In this document: positions 1 through 9,293 of the stretch, one piece after another
Layout: each line of letters opens with the position of its first letter
How positions within the stretch are numbered: position 1 is the first letter of the stretch
DNA from: Rhodothermia bacterium
GTDB taxonomy: Bacteria; Bacteroidota; Rhodothermia; Balneolales; Balneolaceae
Length of the DNA stretch: 64,000 bases
Assembly (NCBI GenBank): GCA_030427885.1
Contig: JAUICM010000005.1
Location: 124,001-188,000 of the forward strand
Reading direction: 5' to 3'
Position numbers and translations under genes: made by a program
The notes under the pieces: model-generated
The model's database searches: none
The model's input: only the letters and a program-made list of their open reading frames with translations
What the model was told of the DNA's origin: nothing

Positions 1-1056
1 ATTAAGTTTACAAATACTTCTGCGATAGTAATTGCAAGTATTCTAATATTGGCAACTTATTTTTTTGCTAAAAAAGAATTGCTCAACCTGAATAGTTTAG
101 AAACGGAAACTTTGGTAATTGGTCTTTTCTTACTACCTGTACTGGCATTAGGGAATATCAGAGGGGCAACACTAAGAGGGTTTAGGCGAATTTTTCACGG
201 TCTGTTTCCGGAATCTATATTGAGGCATGCACTATTCGTAGTCGGAATTTTACTGATATCGAATTTTGCTAATGTTCAGTTTGACTCGAGAAGTGCAATT
301 GGATTGAATATAATTGCAGGGATTCTTAGTTATTTGCTAGGAGCATATTGGTTGATACTCTATTTACCCAAAAGGGTAAAAGAATCCAAAGAGGTTTACG
401 AAATTACTGTTTGGCTAAGAACATCGCTTCCTTTCTTATTAATTGGAGGTATTCAAATTATCCTGGCTAAAATTGATACTGTATTTATTGGCTTTATGCT
501 TGATTCACAAAGTGTAGGTATATATGAAATTGCTTTCCGAACGGCTTCTTTAACTGCGTTTACATTGGGAGCATTTAATTTTGTGTTAGCCCCATATTAC
601 TCTAAGTATTATAACGAGGGGGATCATAAGAACCTTCAAAAAATATCAAGAATTGCAGTCATAATAAACGGTGGTATTAGCATTTTGATATTGATTTTTC
701 TCATAGTTTTTGGTGAGGAAGTAATCTCATTTTTGTTTGGTGAAGAGTATACTGCAAGCTATCAACCAATGATAATTCTTATTTTTAGTCAGGTTATTGG
801 AGTTTTGTTTGGTTCAGTATCTATTTTATTAAGTATGACCGGTTATGAAAGAACTGCTCTAAAAATATTCGGTTATGCGGCACTAATGAATATCATTCTT
901 AACTATATCTTCATCCCGAAGTACGGATTATTTGGAGCAGCTTATACTAGCTTGACGTGTAGTTTTTTGTGGAAGGTATGGATGTATTATAAATGCAAAG
1001 TAATATTTAAGATAGATACTAGTATCTTTGGACTCATTAAACGCAAATCTAAATGA
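1..1056 (+). CDS. Oligosaccharide flippase (Wzx-like), 5' end cut by window
   Basis: Integral membrane protein of the polysaccharide flippase (MOP/MATE-like) type, which would move lipid-linked oligosaccharide repeats across the inner membrane. The frame is open from base 1, so the true start lies outside the window; an in-frame TTG at 49 is not needed as a start. About ten hydrophobic helices alternate with short basic loops. The segment around LLIGGIQIILAKIDTVFIG, followed by VGIYEIAFRTASL, resembles the central repeat of Wzx proteins. The stop codon overlaps the next start (ATGA), so it is translationally coupled to the Wzy-like gene. The assignment rests on topology plus cluster context; the exact substrate is unknown. 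Confidence 0.85.
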   Translation: MKFTNTSAIVIASILILATYFFAKKELLNLNSLETETLVIGLFLLPVLALGNIRGATLRGFRRIFHGLFPESILRHALFVVGILLISNFANVQFDSRSAIGLNIIAGILSYLLGAYWLILYLPKRVKESKEVYEITVWLRTSLPFLLIGGIQIILAKIDTVFIGFMLDSQSVGIYEIAFRTASLTAFTLGAFNFVLAPYYSKYYNEGDHKNLQKISRIAVIINGGISILILIFLIVFGEEVISFLFGEEYTASYQPMIILIFSQVIGVLFGSVSILLSMTGYERTALKIFGYAALMNIILNYIFIPKYGLFGAAYTSLTCSFLWKVWMYYKCKVIFKIDTSIFGLIKRKSK

Positions 1057-2234
1057 TGATACATAGGTTTTATAAATTATATGTATATGCTAACATTCTA
1101 ATTTCCTTATTGACAGGTGTGTTGTTGAAGTACAACATTAAACCCTTAGGAATAACACCTTCTATTGTTTATGCAGCTATATTTATAATCTTCAGTATTT
1201 GTGTGATAATAGTGAATATTGATAGGATAGTAATACGAAAATTTCTAGGATTCTCTATAATTTACTTTAATCTATCCCTTATCCTATTCTTTTTATTGTA
1301 CGGTTCCATTAGTATTGTTGAGGAAACAAACTATGTCTGGAATTTCCTATTGGCAATTGTCATCATTTACTTTGCTTCAAACTACCTTGATAGTGAGGTT
1401 TTTAAAAGAGCTATCGAGTTTAATAATATTGTACTTATTCTAAATATTCTTATCTCTGGATTACTGGATATTGGTTATCCGTCATATGAGTCGGGGGGAG
1501 TAGCAATAGGGACAAAGGGTTTTTTAAGTGGAGGGAATACTGCAAGCGTTTTAATAATTGCAACCTTTGTATATTATCTTTTTAAAAAGGAAAAGAATAA
1601 GGTTACCTATTTACTTTTGATAGCAACATTTGTTGCTGGGATGCTAGTTCAAACAATCGCTTTAATCGCGATACCACTAATACTATTTGGATACTTATTC
1701 TTAAAGTATTGGAGAACTGCTTTAATCGCCTCCGCTTTAATAATTTCTTTTTTTGTTCCACAAGTTATTTCGGGGGTATCAGAGCTCAATTTATATCGCT
1801 TAAATCGATCCAATTCTGGCGAAAATACTAATCTGGTATTGTCTCTAATTTCCAGCTCAAGAAGAATTGTTGATTCTTCAAAACAATTTGAATATCAGTT
1901 AGAACACCCGATTACCTTGATTAATGGAATCGGACGGTCCGGTCAAATTCTGTTTTGGAAAAGAGATGACTTTGACTTTTCAGGAACGGATATAAGTGAT
2001 ATAATTTTTAGATATGGAATCATTGGGTTTGGTATATATACCATTGCATTTATAGTACCTGTCTGGAGAGCAAAGAAACTTGGAATAAGTGATGAATATG
2101 TATATCCACCCCTGATCATCATTTTATATGGATTAATTGGGGGCTATGTATCCACAAGTATTACTACCTTAGTCTACTTGGCAATGTATATCGGTTTATA
2201 TAGGAAACATGAGAATAGTAGTTCTGACAAATAG
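1053..2234 (+). CDS. Wzy-like O-antigen/polysaccharide polymerase (putative)
   Basis: A 393-residue, very hydrophobic protein with about ten predicted transmembrane helices and one larger hydrophilic loop around residues 245-310 (SSSRRIVDSSKQFEYQLEHP region). This topology is typical of Wzy polymerases and O-antigen ligases, which have little sequence conservation. The start ATG overlaps the flippase stop by four bases. The 3' end overlaps the following glycosyltransferase gene by 26 bases. Flippase, polymerase and glycosyltransferase in one coupled run fit a Wzx/Wzy-dependent pathway acting at the inner membrane. Function is inferred from topology and position, since no diagnostic motif exists. 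Confidence 0.7.
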   Translation: MMIHRFYKLYVYANILISLLTGVLLKYNIKPLGITPSIVYAAIFIIFSICVIIVNIDRIVIRKFLGFSIIYFNLSLILFFLLYGSISIVEETNYVWNFLLAIVIIYFASNYLDSEVFKRAIEFNNIVLILNILISGLLDIGYPSYESGGVAIGTKGFLSGGNTASVLIIATFVYYLFKKEKNKVTYLLLIATFVAGMLVQTIALIAIPLILFGYLFLKYWRTALIASALIISFFVPQVISGVSELNLYRLNRSNSGENTNLVLSLISSSRRIVDSSKQFEYQLEHPITLINGIGRSGQILFWKRDDFDFSGTDISDIIFRYGIIGFGIYTIAFIVPVWRAKKLGISDEYVYPPLIIILYGLIGGYVSTSITTLVYLAMYIGLYRKHENSSSDK

Positions 2235-3351
2235 TTACCCAACGGAAGAGAACCCGTATAATCAGATTTTCGTTAAAAGATTTGTTCAAGGGATAGGACA
2301 AAGTTCTTCCATCGATGTTAAAGTTGTCTATAATAAAATTTATGATTGGGTAAAGGGAGCTACAAATAAAAAAAATATTCTGTGGACTTTTTTGAAGTAT
2401 ATATCTTCAGTTTTATCTTTTTTAAACTACTTCTTTTTTTATAGAAAAAAGCAAGATATTATATTTGCACAGGCAGTTATATATAATTCATTTTATGCAT
2501 TTATAATTAAATATTTTTTCAAAAATAGATATGTGATTTATGTGCACGGAGGAGATGTAAATTCTTATGATAAATTCACTATAGTAAACAAATGGATTAT
2601 TAGAAAATCACTAGAAAACGCAGATTATGTAATTGCAAACAGCCTTGATATAAAAGATAAATTGTATCAAATAAGTAGAATTAAAAATCTTGAGGTAATT
2701 TCCCCAGGAGTTGATACGAGCGTATTTTATAGTATTGAAGGAAAAGCAAATCCGAAATCTGTTGACCTTGGAATAGAAAAAAGGGATAAAGTTGTTACTT
2801 TTGTAGGAAATGCAATTGAAAGAAAGGGAATTAGAACCTATCTCAATGCTGTAGAGAGACTTAAAACTTTTTTGAAGGAAGAATCTGTTAAATTAATTTT
2901 TGTTACCGAAGGTCCAATGGTAACATTTATTCTACAAGAGATTGACCGGATCGGTTTGTTTGAAAATGTCATTTTGATTCCAAAAATGTCTCCTTCAGAA
3001 TTGAATTTTATTTATAATCTCTCGCATATTTTAGTATTCCCTTCTTTAAAAGAACCACTAGGTTTGGTAGGGTTAGAGGCTATGGCCTCAGGAGTACTTG
3101 TTATCGGTTCTGAAACCGGTGGTATAAAAGAGTATATTAAAAATAATAAAAATGGTTTTCTATTTGAACCTGGGAATTCGGAACATCTCGCTGAACTTCT
3201 AAAAAGCAATATCGAAAAATACGACATAGATACGTTTCGTAACGAAATGTCTAAAACCGTTGAAAACTATTCATTACTGAAAACGGTCGAAAGATTAACG
3301 GATTTATTCAATGATATATATACGAACAGAGTATTTAATAATAACATATAG
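2209..3351 (+). CDS. GT4-family glycosyltransferase
   Basis: A 380-residue GT-B glycosyltransferase of family 4, expected to transfer a sugar from a nucleotide donor to the growing lipid-linked repeat at the cytoplasmic membrane face. The N-terminal half holds the acceptor domain with VIYVHGGDVNSYD. The C-terminal donor domain begins near VVTFVGNAIERKGI and carries the E-x7-E signature in EPLGLVGLEAMASG (about residues 283-296), followed by VIGSETGGIKEYI. The gene begins inside the polymerase gene and its stop is followed immediately by the sulfotransferase ATG. Sugar specificity cannot be read from the sequence. Confidence 0.92.
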   Translation: MRIVVLTNSYPTEENPYNQIFVKRFVQGIGQSSSIDVKVVYNKIYDWVKGATNKKNILWTFLKYISSVLSFLNYFFFYRKKQDIIFAQAVIYNSFYAFIIKYFFKNRYVIYVHGGDVNSYDKFTIVNKWIIRKSLENADYVIANSLDIKDKLYQISRIKNLEVISPGVDTSVFYSIEGKANPKSVDLGIEKRDKVVTFVGNAIERKGIRTYLNAVERLKTFLKEESVKLIFVTEGPMVTFILQEIDRIGLFENVILIPKMSPSELNFIYNLSHILVFPSLKEPLGLVGLEAMASGVLVIGSETGGIKEYIKNNKNGFLFEPGNSEHLAELLKSNIEKYDIDTFRNEMSKTVENYSLLKTVERLTDLFNDIYTNRVFNNNI

Positions 3352-4134
3352 ATGATATTTATTCTTTCTTCAGGCAGATCAGGTTCTACCTTCTTATCTG
3401 AAACTATATCGGCTACAGGTATTGTACATATTGAACATCAAGAAAGTGGATCAAGAATAGTAAATATTCTGGGGAATATGGTTTTGCAAAATATCATTAG
3501 TATAGATACTGCTTTGAGTTTTATTAGAAAATTGAATTATGAACATCTATTTCATAAATCAAATTCAGACCCTTTGAGATCCTGTATGATTGCGGCACTA
3601 TTTAAAACTGGGTATTTCGATGATGTCAAAGTTATACACCTTATTAGGGATCCAAGAAATTTTGTCTCCTCATTTATGAATTGGAAAAGAGATTCATTAA
3701 AGAGAAAAATACTTCATCATCTAATTCCATTTTGGCAACCCACTCCCAGAATTAAAAAAGAGGGAAAAGAATCCTTCAAAGAGTCGATTCTTATAAGTAA
3801 GTTCGAACACTTTTGTTGGAACTGGAGTTTTAAGAATTCGATTTTTTTGGAAATCAAGGACTATACTGATCAGTACATGCTGGTAAAGTTTGAAGATCTC
3901 GTTTTAAACAGGGATTATGAAGTTGAAAAACTTGCTAACTTTATCGGCTTAGAGCTATCAGAGTTCCAGATTATTTTAGATTCAGGTAAAGTAAACAAAT
4001 CAAAAAGCTCAAAATTCCCCAAGTGGAATGAGTGGAGTCCATACCAAGCTAAGATTTTACAAAAACGCTGTGGGATCTTAATGAATGAGTTTGGTTATGG
4101 AAATGAAGAATCGTGGAAAAAATTAGTTAAATGA
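3352..4134 (+). CDS. PAPS-dependent sulfotransferase family protein
   Basis: A 260-residue sulfotransferase. The N-terminus MIFILSSGRSGSTFLSE matches the 5'-phosphosulfate-binding loop (P-loop-like GRSGST). VIHLIRDPRNFVSSF (about residues 96-110) matches the 3'-phosphate-binding motif with RDPR and a following serine. LVKFEDLV near residue 182 is also typical of the family. It probably transfers sulfate from PAPS to a sugar hydroxyl of the polysaccharide or of a secreted glycan. It abuts the glycosyltransferase and its stop overlaps the next start by four bases. Protein or small-molecule substrates cannot be excluded. Confidence 0.88.
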   Translation: MIFILSSGRSGSTFLSETISATGIVHIEHQESGSRIVNILGNMVLQNIISIDTALSFIRKLNYEHLFHKSNSDPLRSCMIAALFKTGYFDDVKVIHLIRDPRNFVSSFMNWKRDSLKRKILHHLIPFWQPTPRIKKEGKESFKESILISKFEHFCWNWSFKNSIFLEIKDYTDQYMLVKFEDLVLNRDYEVEKLANFIGLELSEFQIILDSGKVNKSKSSKFPKWNEWSPYQAKILQKRCGILMNEFGYGNEESWKKLVK

Positions 4135-5168
4135 AGAAAATCTTATTTGAAGTTTCCCATCCCAAACACTTCCATCAGTTTAAAAATTTAATCAAAATTT
4201 TGAAGAGTGATTTTGATATAAAAATAATAGCCAGGGATAAAGATGTCGTAATTAATTTGCTGCAAGAGTCAGGGATCCCATTTGATGAGTTTGGCGTTCA
4301 TAAAAAAGGAATGATGGGAAAGATCTTTGCAGTACCTAGACTTTTGTATTCCTATGCAAAGGTTGTAAATACATATAAACCCGACCTGGTTGTTAGCAGA
4401 TCATCACCTTATGCGGCCATAATTTCCAAATTTACAAGCATGAGAACTTTAATTCTTCCAGATAGTGAGGTAGTTTTCTTTAATAATAATTTTACAGTTC
4501 CGCTTTCGGATTATATCATAACTCCGGATAACTACACTTTAAGCCATGGAAAGAGTCATTTTAAGGTGAATGGCTTTTTTGAAAGTTCTTATTTGCATAA
4601 AGATTATTTCAAAAAAGATTTAACTGTATTTTCTGACCTAAATATATCTGAAGACGAGAAGTATTTTATTATCAGATTAGTAGGATGGTTTGCTAACCAC
4701 GATAAAGGAAATTCAGGATTTAATGATGAAGAGAAAAGTAGACTTATAAACTTTCTGAAATCAAAAGGAAGAATATTTATTTCAGGAGAGGGAGACCTCC
4801 CTGATTTTTTAAAGCCCTACAGATTAACAATTAAAGCATCACAATTACACACACTATTATCAAAAGCCACTCTTTACATTGGTGATTCACAAACGATGGC
4901 AACTGAGGCAGCGCTTTTGGGAACTCCTGCTATTAGATATAATTCATTCGTAGGTGAAAATGACATGTCTAATTTTATAAAACTTGAAAAGGAATACGAG
5001 CTGCTAATAAATGTGTCGGATTTTGAAGAAGTTTTGACGGCAGTTGAGCGTATGCTTTCAAATCCATGCTTGAGATCAACCCACCAAATAAGGGCAAAGG
5101 AATATTTTGAGGCTAATGGAGATGTGAATAATCAAACAGCAGATATAATTTATAGTTTACTGAAGTGA
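4131..5168 (+). CDS. DUF354 family glycosyltransferase-like protein
   Basis: A 345-residue protein that starts MKKILFEVSHPKHFHQFKN, the characteristic opening of DUF354 proteins, which resemble GT-B enzymes of the UDP-GlcNAc 2-epimerase/MurG fold. A second conserved region, ATLYIGDSQTMATEAALLGTPAIRYN (about residues 246-271), corresponds to the nucleotide-sugar-binding half of that fold. Such genes are common in archaeal and bacterial surface polysaccharide clusters. Start and stop overlap both neighbours, so the gene sits inside a translationally coupled run. The activity is not established for the family. Confidence 0.8.
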   Translation: MKKILFEVSHPKHFHQFKNLIKILKSDFDIKIIARDKDVVINLLQESGIPFDEFGVHKKGMMGKIFAVPRLLYSYAKVVNTYKPDLVVSRSSPYAAIISKFTSMRTLILPDSEVVFFNNNFTVPLSDYIITPDNYTLSHGKSHFKVNGFFESSYLHKDYFKKDLTVFSDLNISEDEKYFIIRLVGWFANHDKGNSGFNDEEKSRLINFLKSKGRIFISGEGDLPDFLKPYRLTIKASQLHTLLSKATLYIGDSQTMATEAALLGTPAIRYNSFVGENDMSNFIKLEKEYELLINVSDFEEVLTAVERMLSNPCLRSTHQIRAKEYFEANGDVNNQTADIIYSLLK

Positions 5169-5980
5169 AATTAAAAACTGACTTTACAGTAAGTATTTAT
5201 AAAGAATTATTGGAGGCTCTAAAAGCCCAGGGATATGAGTTCTATACTGTCAGTCAATACATTGAGGAACAACCAGATAAAAGAGTTATTCTTTTAAGAC
5301 ATGATGTTGATGATAAGAAAGAAAACTCTTTTAGATTTGCAGAGATTCAACAGGAAATGGGTATTGTAGGTACCTATTATTTCAGGATTATTCCTCAGTC
5401 ATTCAATAAAAAAATGATCAAAAGAATTGTGTCGATGGGGCATGAAATAGGTTACCATTATGAGGACATGGATTTTGCTAATGGAGATCCAAAAAAGGCG
5501 ATCAAGTTATTTGAAAATCATTTGAGTGAGTTCGCTAATATCGTGAATATTAAAACGATTTGTATGCATGGAAGCCCATTGAGTAAATATGACAATCGGG
5601 AACTTTGGAATTATTACGATTATCATAGTTATGGAATTATAGGCGAGCCATATTTTGATTTAGATTTTAGTAGCATTTTATATTTAACAGATACTGGTCG
5701 GAAATGGGATGGAAATAAAGTCAGTATTAGAGATCGATCACCAAGTCAAGAAATAAATGTTTACATGAAAGGCAAGACCCCTCTTTCAGATCAAATTTCA
5801 TTTCGGTCAACAAATGATATAATAAGTGCGCTTCTATCAAATAATATGCCTGAAAAAGTGATGTTCAACTTTCACCCTCAACGTTGGACTAATGAAATCA
5901 TGGAATGGGTAATTGAACTTCTAAAACAGAATTCAAAAAACATGATAAAATGGGGACTCAATAAAGTTCGTAACATATGA
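5165..5980 (+). CDS. Polysaccharide deacetylase-like (NodB-fold) protein
   Basis: A 271-residue protein with NodB homology features. RHDVDDKKENSFRFAEI (about residue 45) carries the Asp-Asp metal motif, GTYYFRI follows, and GHEIGYHYEDMDF (about residue 97) matches the second motif with the histidine pair. FNFHPQRW near the C-terminus may supply the late catalytic histidine. It probably acts on an N-acetylated sugar or a glycan intermediate. No signal peptide is seen, so a cytoplasmic step is likely. The start is GTG, overlapping the previous stop. The 3' end overlaps the epimerase gene by four bases. Confidence 0.72.
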   Translation: MKLKTDFTVSIYKELLEALKAQGYEFYTVSQYIEEQPDKRVILLRHDVDDKKENSFRFAEIQQEMGIVGTYYFRIIPQSFNKKMIKRIVSMGHEIGYHYEDMDFANGDPKKAIKLFENHLSEFANIVNIKTICMHGSPLSKYDNRELWNYYDYHSYGIIGEPYFDLDFSSILYLTDTGRKWDGNKVSIRDRSPSQEINVYMKGKTPLSDQISFRSTNDIISALLSNNMPEKVMFNFHPQRWTNEIMEWVIELLKQNSKNMIKWGLNKVRNI

Positions 5981-7023
5981 AAGTAATGTCAGTAGTTGGG
6001 GCTAGACCCCAGTTCATTAAACTTGGACCTCTAGCAAGAGAAATTGAGAAAGATTTTGAGCATATAATTGTACATACGGGTCAACACTATGATCACGAGA
6101 TGTCAAATTTGCTATTTGAGCAACTTGAAATACCAAGTCCTCAAAGTAATTTAGGAATCGGTTCAGGGGGGCATGGGGAGCAGACAGGCCGAATGCTAAA
6201 AGAACTGGAGCAGGAAATGTTACACCATCGTCCGGCTCTAGTAATAACTTTTGGAGACACTAACTCTACGTTAGCTGCTTGTCTTGCCGCATCAAAAATT
6301 GAAATTCCATCAGTACATGTTGAAGCCGGTCTAAGAAGTTTTAATCGTAGTATGCCAGAAGAAATAAATCGAATTATTGCGGATCATACTGCAGAGTTAT
6401 TATTTGCTCCTACTAGTGAAGCATTTAAGCACTTGCAGAGAGAGGGGCTTGAGGATAAGACAATTGTTACCGGTGATATAATGGTGGACTCGCTTAAGTT
6501 TATACAAAGAAAAGTTAAGTCAAATGAGTATACTGGCAAACCCTATTATCTATTGACTTTGCATAGGCCTTATAACGTTGATGATATTTCAAATATCAAA
6601 AGCCTTTTTTCGCAATTATCTCAGCTAGATGAAGAAATAGTTTTTCCAATACATCCTAGGACAAGAAAAATTATCGATGAAAGTGATTTAATTTTGCCCA
6701 AAAATTTAAAAATCATTTCTCCTCAAGGCTATTTGGAATTTCAAAGTCTTGTAAAGTATTCTCTAAAAATAATTACAGATTCAGGGGGGCTTCAAAAGGA
6801 GGCGTATATAGCAGGAAAACCATGTATTACTTTAAGACCTGAGACGGAGTGGGTTGAAACTGTAGTATCAGGTTGGAATACTTTAATGGATATTAATGAC
6901 GAATATTTATCTGAAAAAATCGCTGAATTTAATCCTGTCAATTCAAGACCAGATTTGTATGGAAATAATGTTGCATACAAAATGAAAAATGAGATTAAAA
7001 ATTTGATTGATAGATTTAATTAA
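5977..7023 (+). CDS. wecB: UDP-GlcNAc / UDP-GlcNAc3NAcA 2-epimerase (WecB/WbpI type)
   Basis: A 348-residue non-hydrolysing 2-epimerase. Family signatures are VVGARPQFIKLGPLA at the N-terminus, HTGQHYDHEMS, FGDTNSTLA, HVEAGLRSFNRSMPEE, and DSGGLQKEAYIAGKPC near residue 268. The late TEWVE segment matches WbpI-type enzymes better than the TERPE form of housekeeping WecB as I recall them, so the substrate may be UDP-GlcNAc(3NAc)A rather than UDP-GlcNAc. The WbpB-like and WbpD-like genes downstream support this. It is coupled to the deacetylase gene by an ATGA overlap. The 2-epimerase activity is secure; the substrate is inferred. Confidence 0.9.
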   Translation: MKVMSVVGARPQFIKLGPLAREIEKDFEHIIVHTGQHYDHEMSNLLFEQLEIPSPQSNLGIGSGGHGEQTGRMLKELEQEMLHHRPALVITFGDTNSTLAACLAASKIEIPSVHVEAGLRSFNRSMPEEINRIIADHTAELLFAPTSEAFKHLQREGLEDKTIVTGDIMVDSLKFIQRKVKSNEYTGKPYYLLTLHRPYNVDDISNIKSLFSQLSQLDEEIVFPIHPRTRKIIDESDLILPKNLKIISPQGYLEFQSLVKYSLKIITDSGGLQKEAYIAGKPCITLRPETEWVETVVSGWNTLMDINDEYLSEKIAEFNPVNSRPDLYGNNVAYKMKNEIKNLIDRFN

Positions 7024-7092
7024 TAAACAATAGAATTCTATTTTTATAATCCTTATTATCCTATTCTATGGTTTGTAATTATTTGGTTTACA

Positions 7093-8127
7093 ATGAAACA
7101 AATACTAAAGAGAACTCATAAGGATTCAGGAGTAGACCAGTTCATAAGAGATTGTCAACTTGGTTTACAAATATCTGATTTTACTATACTCAAAGATGAA
7201 GGCCTTGAGGTACTGAGTGTGGATGGTACTTCTCTTGGTTTAGTTAGGGTTGGTAAAATCAATAATTTAAATCGAATTAATAAATATTTTGAGTCAATAA
7301 ATAATGCACTTAAGAAGGGACAGTTCTTTCTACTTTCTTTAGAAACACAGGAGATGAGAAAACTGAAAATTCTCAGTAATTATCCTAGCCCAATAAATTA
7401 CGTCGTCTATTTGTTCGATTTTATCTTTAATCGAATCCTGCCTAAATTAAGTTTTAGTCAGAGCCTATATTTCAAAACACCACTCAGTAAAAATAGAGCT
7501 ATATCTCTAACAGAATGTTTGGGGCGCTTGATTTCGTCTGGTTTTGATATTATCAATACCAGAAAAATTGGTTACTCCACTTACATAATGGCTCAGAAGA
7601 AAAGCTTTCCAGAGTATGACTTGAATCCTACTTATGGCCCATTAATTAAATTGAAGAGGGTTGGGCTTGGAGGACAATTTTTTGAAGTATATAAGTTTAG
7701 AACAATGTATCCATATTCAGAATATTTGCAAGAGTATATATTCGAAAGAAATAATTTACAAAGTGGTGGTAAAATTAAGGATGATTTTAGAGTAACCAGT
7801 TGGGGTAAATGGTTTAGGAAATTTTGGATTGATGAGCTGCCAATGATTTTAAATTTGTTCAAAGGACAAATGAAGCTTGTAGGTGTAAGACCTTTGAGCT
7901 ATCACTATTTTAAGCTTTATCCGGAAAAAATTCAGGAACTCAGAAGCAGGGTGAAGCCTGGTTTAATACCACCTTTCTACGCAGATTTACCAAAAACACT
8001 TGATGAGATTGTTGAATCTGAAACGAAGTATATAGATTCATATTTGAAAAATCCGTTAGCAACGGATGTAAGTTATCTTGTGAAAGCTACGTATAACATT
8101 ATGATTAAGAGAGTTCGGAGCAACTAA
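7093..8127 (+). CDS. Sugar transferase (phosphoglycosyl transferase-like) without membrane helix
   Basis: The C-terminal half (about residues 175-340) is a bacterial sugar transferase domain. It shows KLKRVGLGGQFFEVYKFRTM, then WIDELPMILNLFKGQMKLVG with the catalytic Asp-Glu pair, VRPLS, and VKPGLIPPF. These enzymes move a phospho-sugar onto undecaprenyl phosphate to start repeat synthesis. Family members normally carry a re-entrant membrane helix just before this block; here a soluble region of about 170 residues replaces it. Its end (LISSGFDIINTRKIGYSTYIMAQ) faintly recalls the last strand of methyltransferase folds. It follows the epimerase after 69 bases. Confidence 0.78.
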   Translation: MKQILKRTHKDSGVDQFIRDCQLGLQISDFTILKDEGLEVLSVDGTSLGLVRVGKINNLNRINKYFESINNALKKGQFFLLSLETQEMRKLKILSNYPSPINYVVYLFDFIFNRILPKLSFSQSLYFKTPLSKNRAISLTECLGRLISSGFDIINTRKIGYSTYIMAQKKSFPEYDLNPTYGPLIKLKRVGLGGQFFEVYKFRTMYPYSEYLQEYIFERNNLQSGGKIKDDFRVTSWGKWFRKFWIDELPMILNLFKGQMKLVGVRPLSYHYFKLYPEKIQELRSRVKPGLIPPFYADLPKTLDEIVESETKYIDSYLKNPLATDVSYLVKATYNIMIKRVRSN

Positions 8128-8255
8128 CAAGATTGAAAAGTGTATTTATACTTTTAATAATCAAATAAGGTTTTCATCGAAGATTTCTGGAAAATTTTGT
8201 TAGGTGAATCATATCATATAAATAAGGACATTTATCTCAAGGAATATACTTAAGC

Positions 8256-9287
8256 ATGAAAAAAGTTAATTTTTCTGTTATCGGATTTGGAAGGATTGGT
8301 CAAAGACATTCAAAAATAGCTTTTGAATATGAACACTCAAATTTAGTATCTGTTACCGATATTGATCAAGATCAGTTAAAAAAAGCAGAGGATCTTAGTC
8401 TTTTAGAAATCGAGAAGTATCTAAGCATAGATGAATTTATTAAAAATGATAATCGCCAATCTGATGTAGTTTGCATTGCTACTCCTAATGGATTTCATGC
8501 GGAATATGCGGTAAGGCTCTTAGAATCAGGGTACAATATCGTCATAGAAAAACCGATGGGTTTGAGCGTTAAGGAATGTGAAAATGTAATAAAAACAGTT
8601 GAAGAAACAGGAAAAACTGCTTTTGTAGTAAAACAGAATCGCTTTAGTCCAACTTCAATTTGGCTTAAGAACATAGTTGAGAATAAAATTATTGGAGATG
8701 TTCTGCTTGTTCAAACTAATTGTTACTGGAACAGAGATGATCGCTATTATTCAACCAGTAATTGGCGAGGTACTCTTGACCAAGACGGTGGGAGCTTATT
8801 CACTCAATTCAGTCATTTTATTGATATAATGTATTGGGTTTTTGGAGATATAAAGAATCCAAAGGCAATTTATAAGAATTTTACTCATCCCAATCTTGCG
8901 AATTTTGATGATAGCGGTTTTGCAAATTTTGAGTTTTTGAATGGAGGTATAGGATCATTGAATTATTCAACCTCCTGTTGGGATACTAATATGGAAAGTA
9001 GTATAACCGTTATCGGTACTAAGGGGAGTTTGAAAGTTGGAGGGCAGTATATGAATGAAATCGAATATTGTCACATAGAGAATTATTTAATGCCTGAACT
9101 TCCGCCAACAAACCCGCCGAATGATTATGGTCCTTTTAAAGGAAGTGCTGCAAATCATCATTATATAATTGAGAATGCTGTTAATACTTTAAATGGTAAT
9201 GAAGTTCCTAGTGCCACTGTTTATGATGGTATGATGGTTGTTAGTATAATTGAAAAAATTTATCGATCAGCTGGATACATAAAATAG
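8256..9287 (+). CDS. Gfo/Idh/MocA family dehydrogenase (WbpB-like)
   Basis: A 343-residue NAD-dependent oxidoreductase. VIGFGRIGQRHSKIA (residues 8-22) is the Rossmann glycine motif, CIATPNGFHAEYA and EKPMG (about residues 95-99) are the canonical Gfo/Idh/MocA motifs, and GGSLFTQFSHFIDIMYWVFGD carries the active-site histidine region. The immediate neighbour is a WbpD-type acetyltransferase six bases downstream, which suggests the WbpB role: oxidising the 3-position of UDP-GlcNAcA on the way to a 2,3-diacetamido-uronic acid. The AT-rich 128 bases upstream probably hold a promoter. The family is certain and the precise substrate is inferred. Confidence 0.88.
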   Translation: MKKVNFSVIGFGRIGQRHSKIAFEYEHSNLVSVTDIDQDQLKKAEDLSLLEIEKYLSIDEFIKNDNRQSDVVCIATPNGFHAEYAVRLLESGYNIVIEKPMGLSVKECENVIKTVEETGKTAFVVKQNRFSPTSIWLKNIVENKIIGDVLLVQTNCYWNRDDRYYSTSNWRGTLDQDGGSLFTQFSHFIDIMYWVFGDIKNPKAIYKNFTHPNLANFDDSGFANFEFLNGGIGSLNYSTSCWDTNMESSITVIGTKGSLKVGGQYMNEIEYCHIENYLMPELPPTNPPNDYGPFKGSAANHHYIIENAVNTLNGNEVPSATVYDGMMVVSIIEKIYRSAGYIK

Positions 9288-9293
9288 TTTAGA

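Noticed and set aside
49-1056. TTG at 49 as the true start of the flippase
   Set aside because: The frame is open from base 1 with hydrophobic residues before the TTG, and flippases of this type are longer, so the gene is cut by the window.
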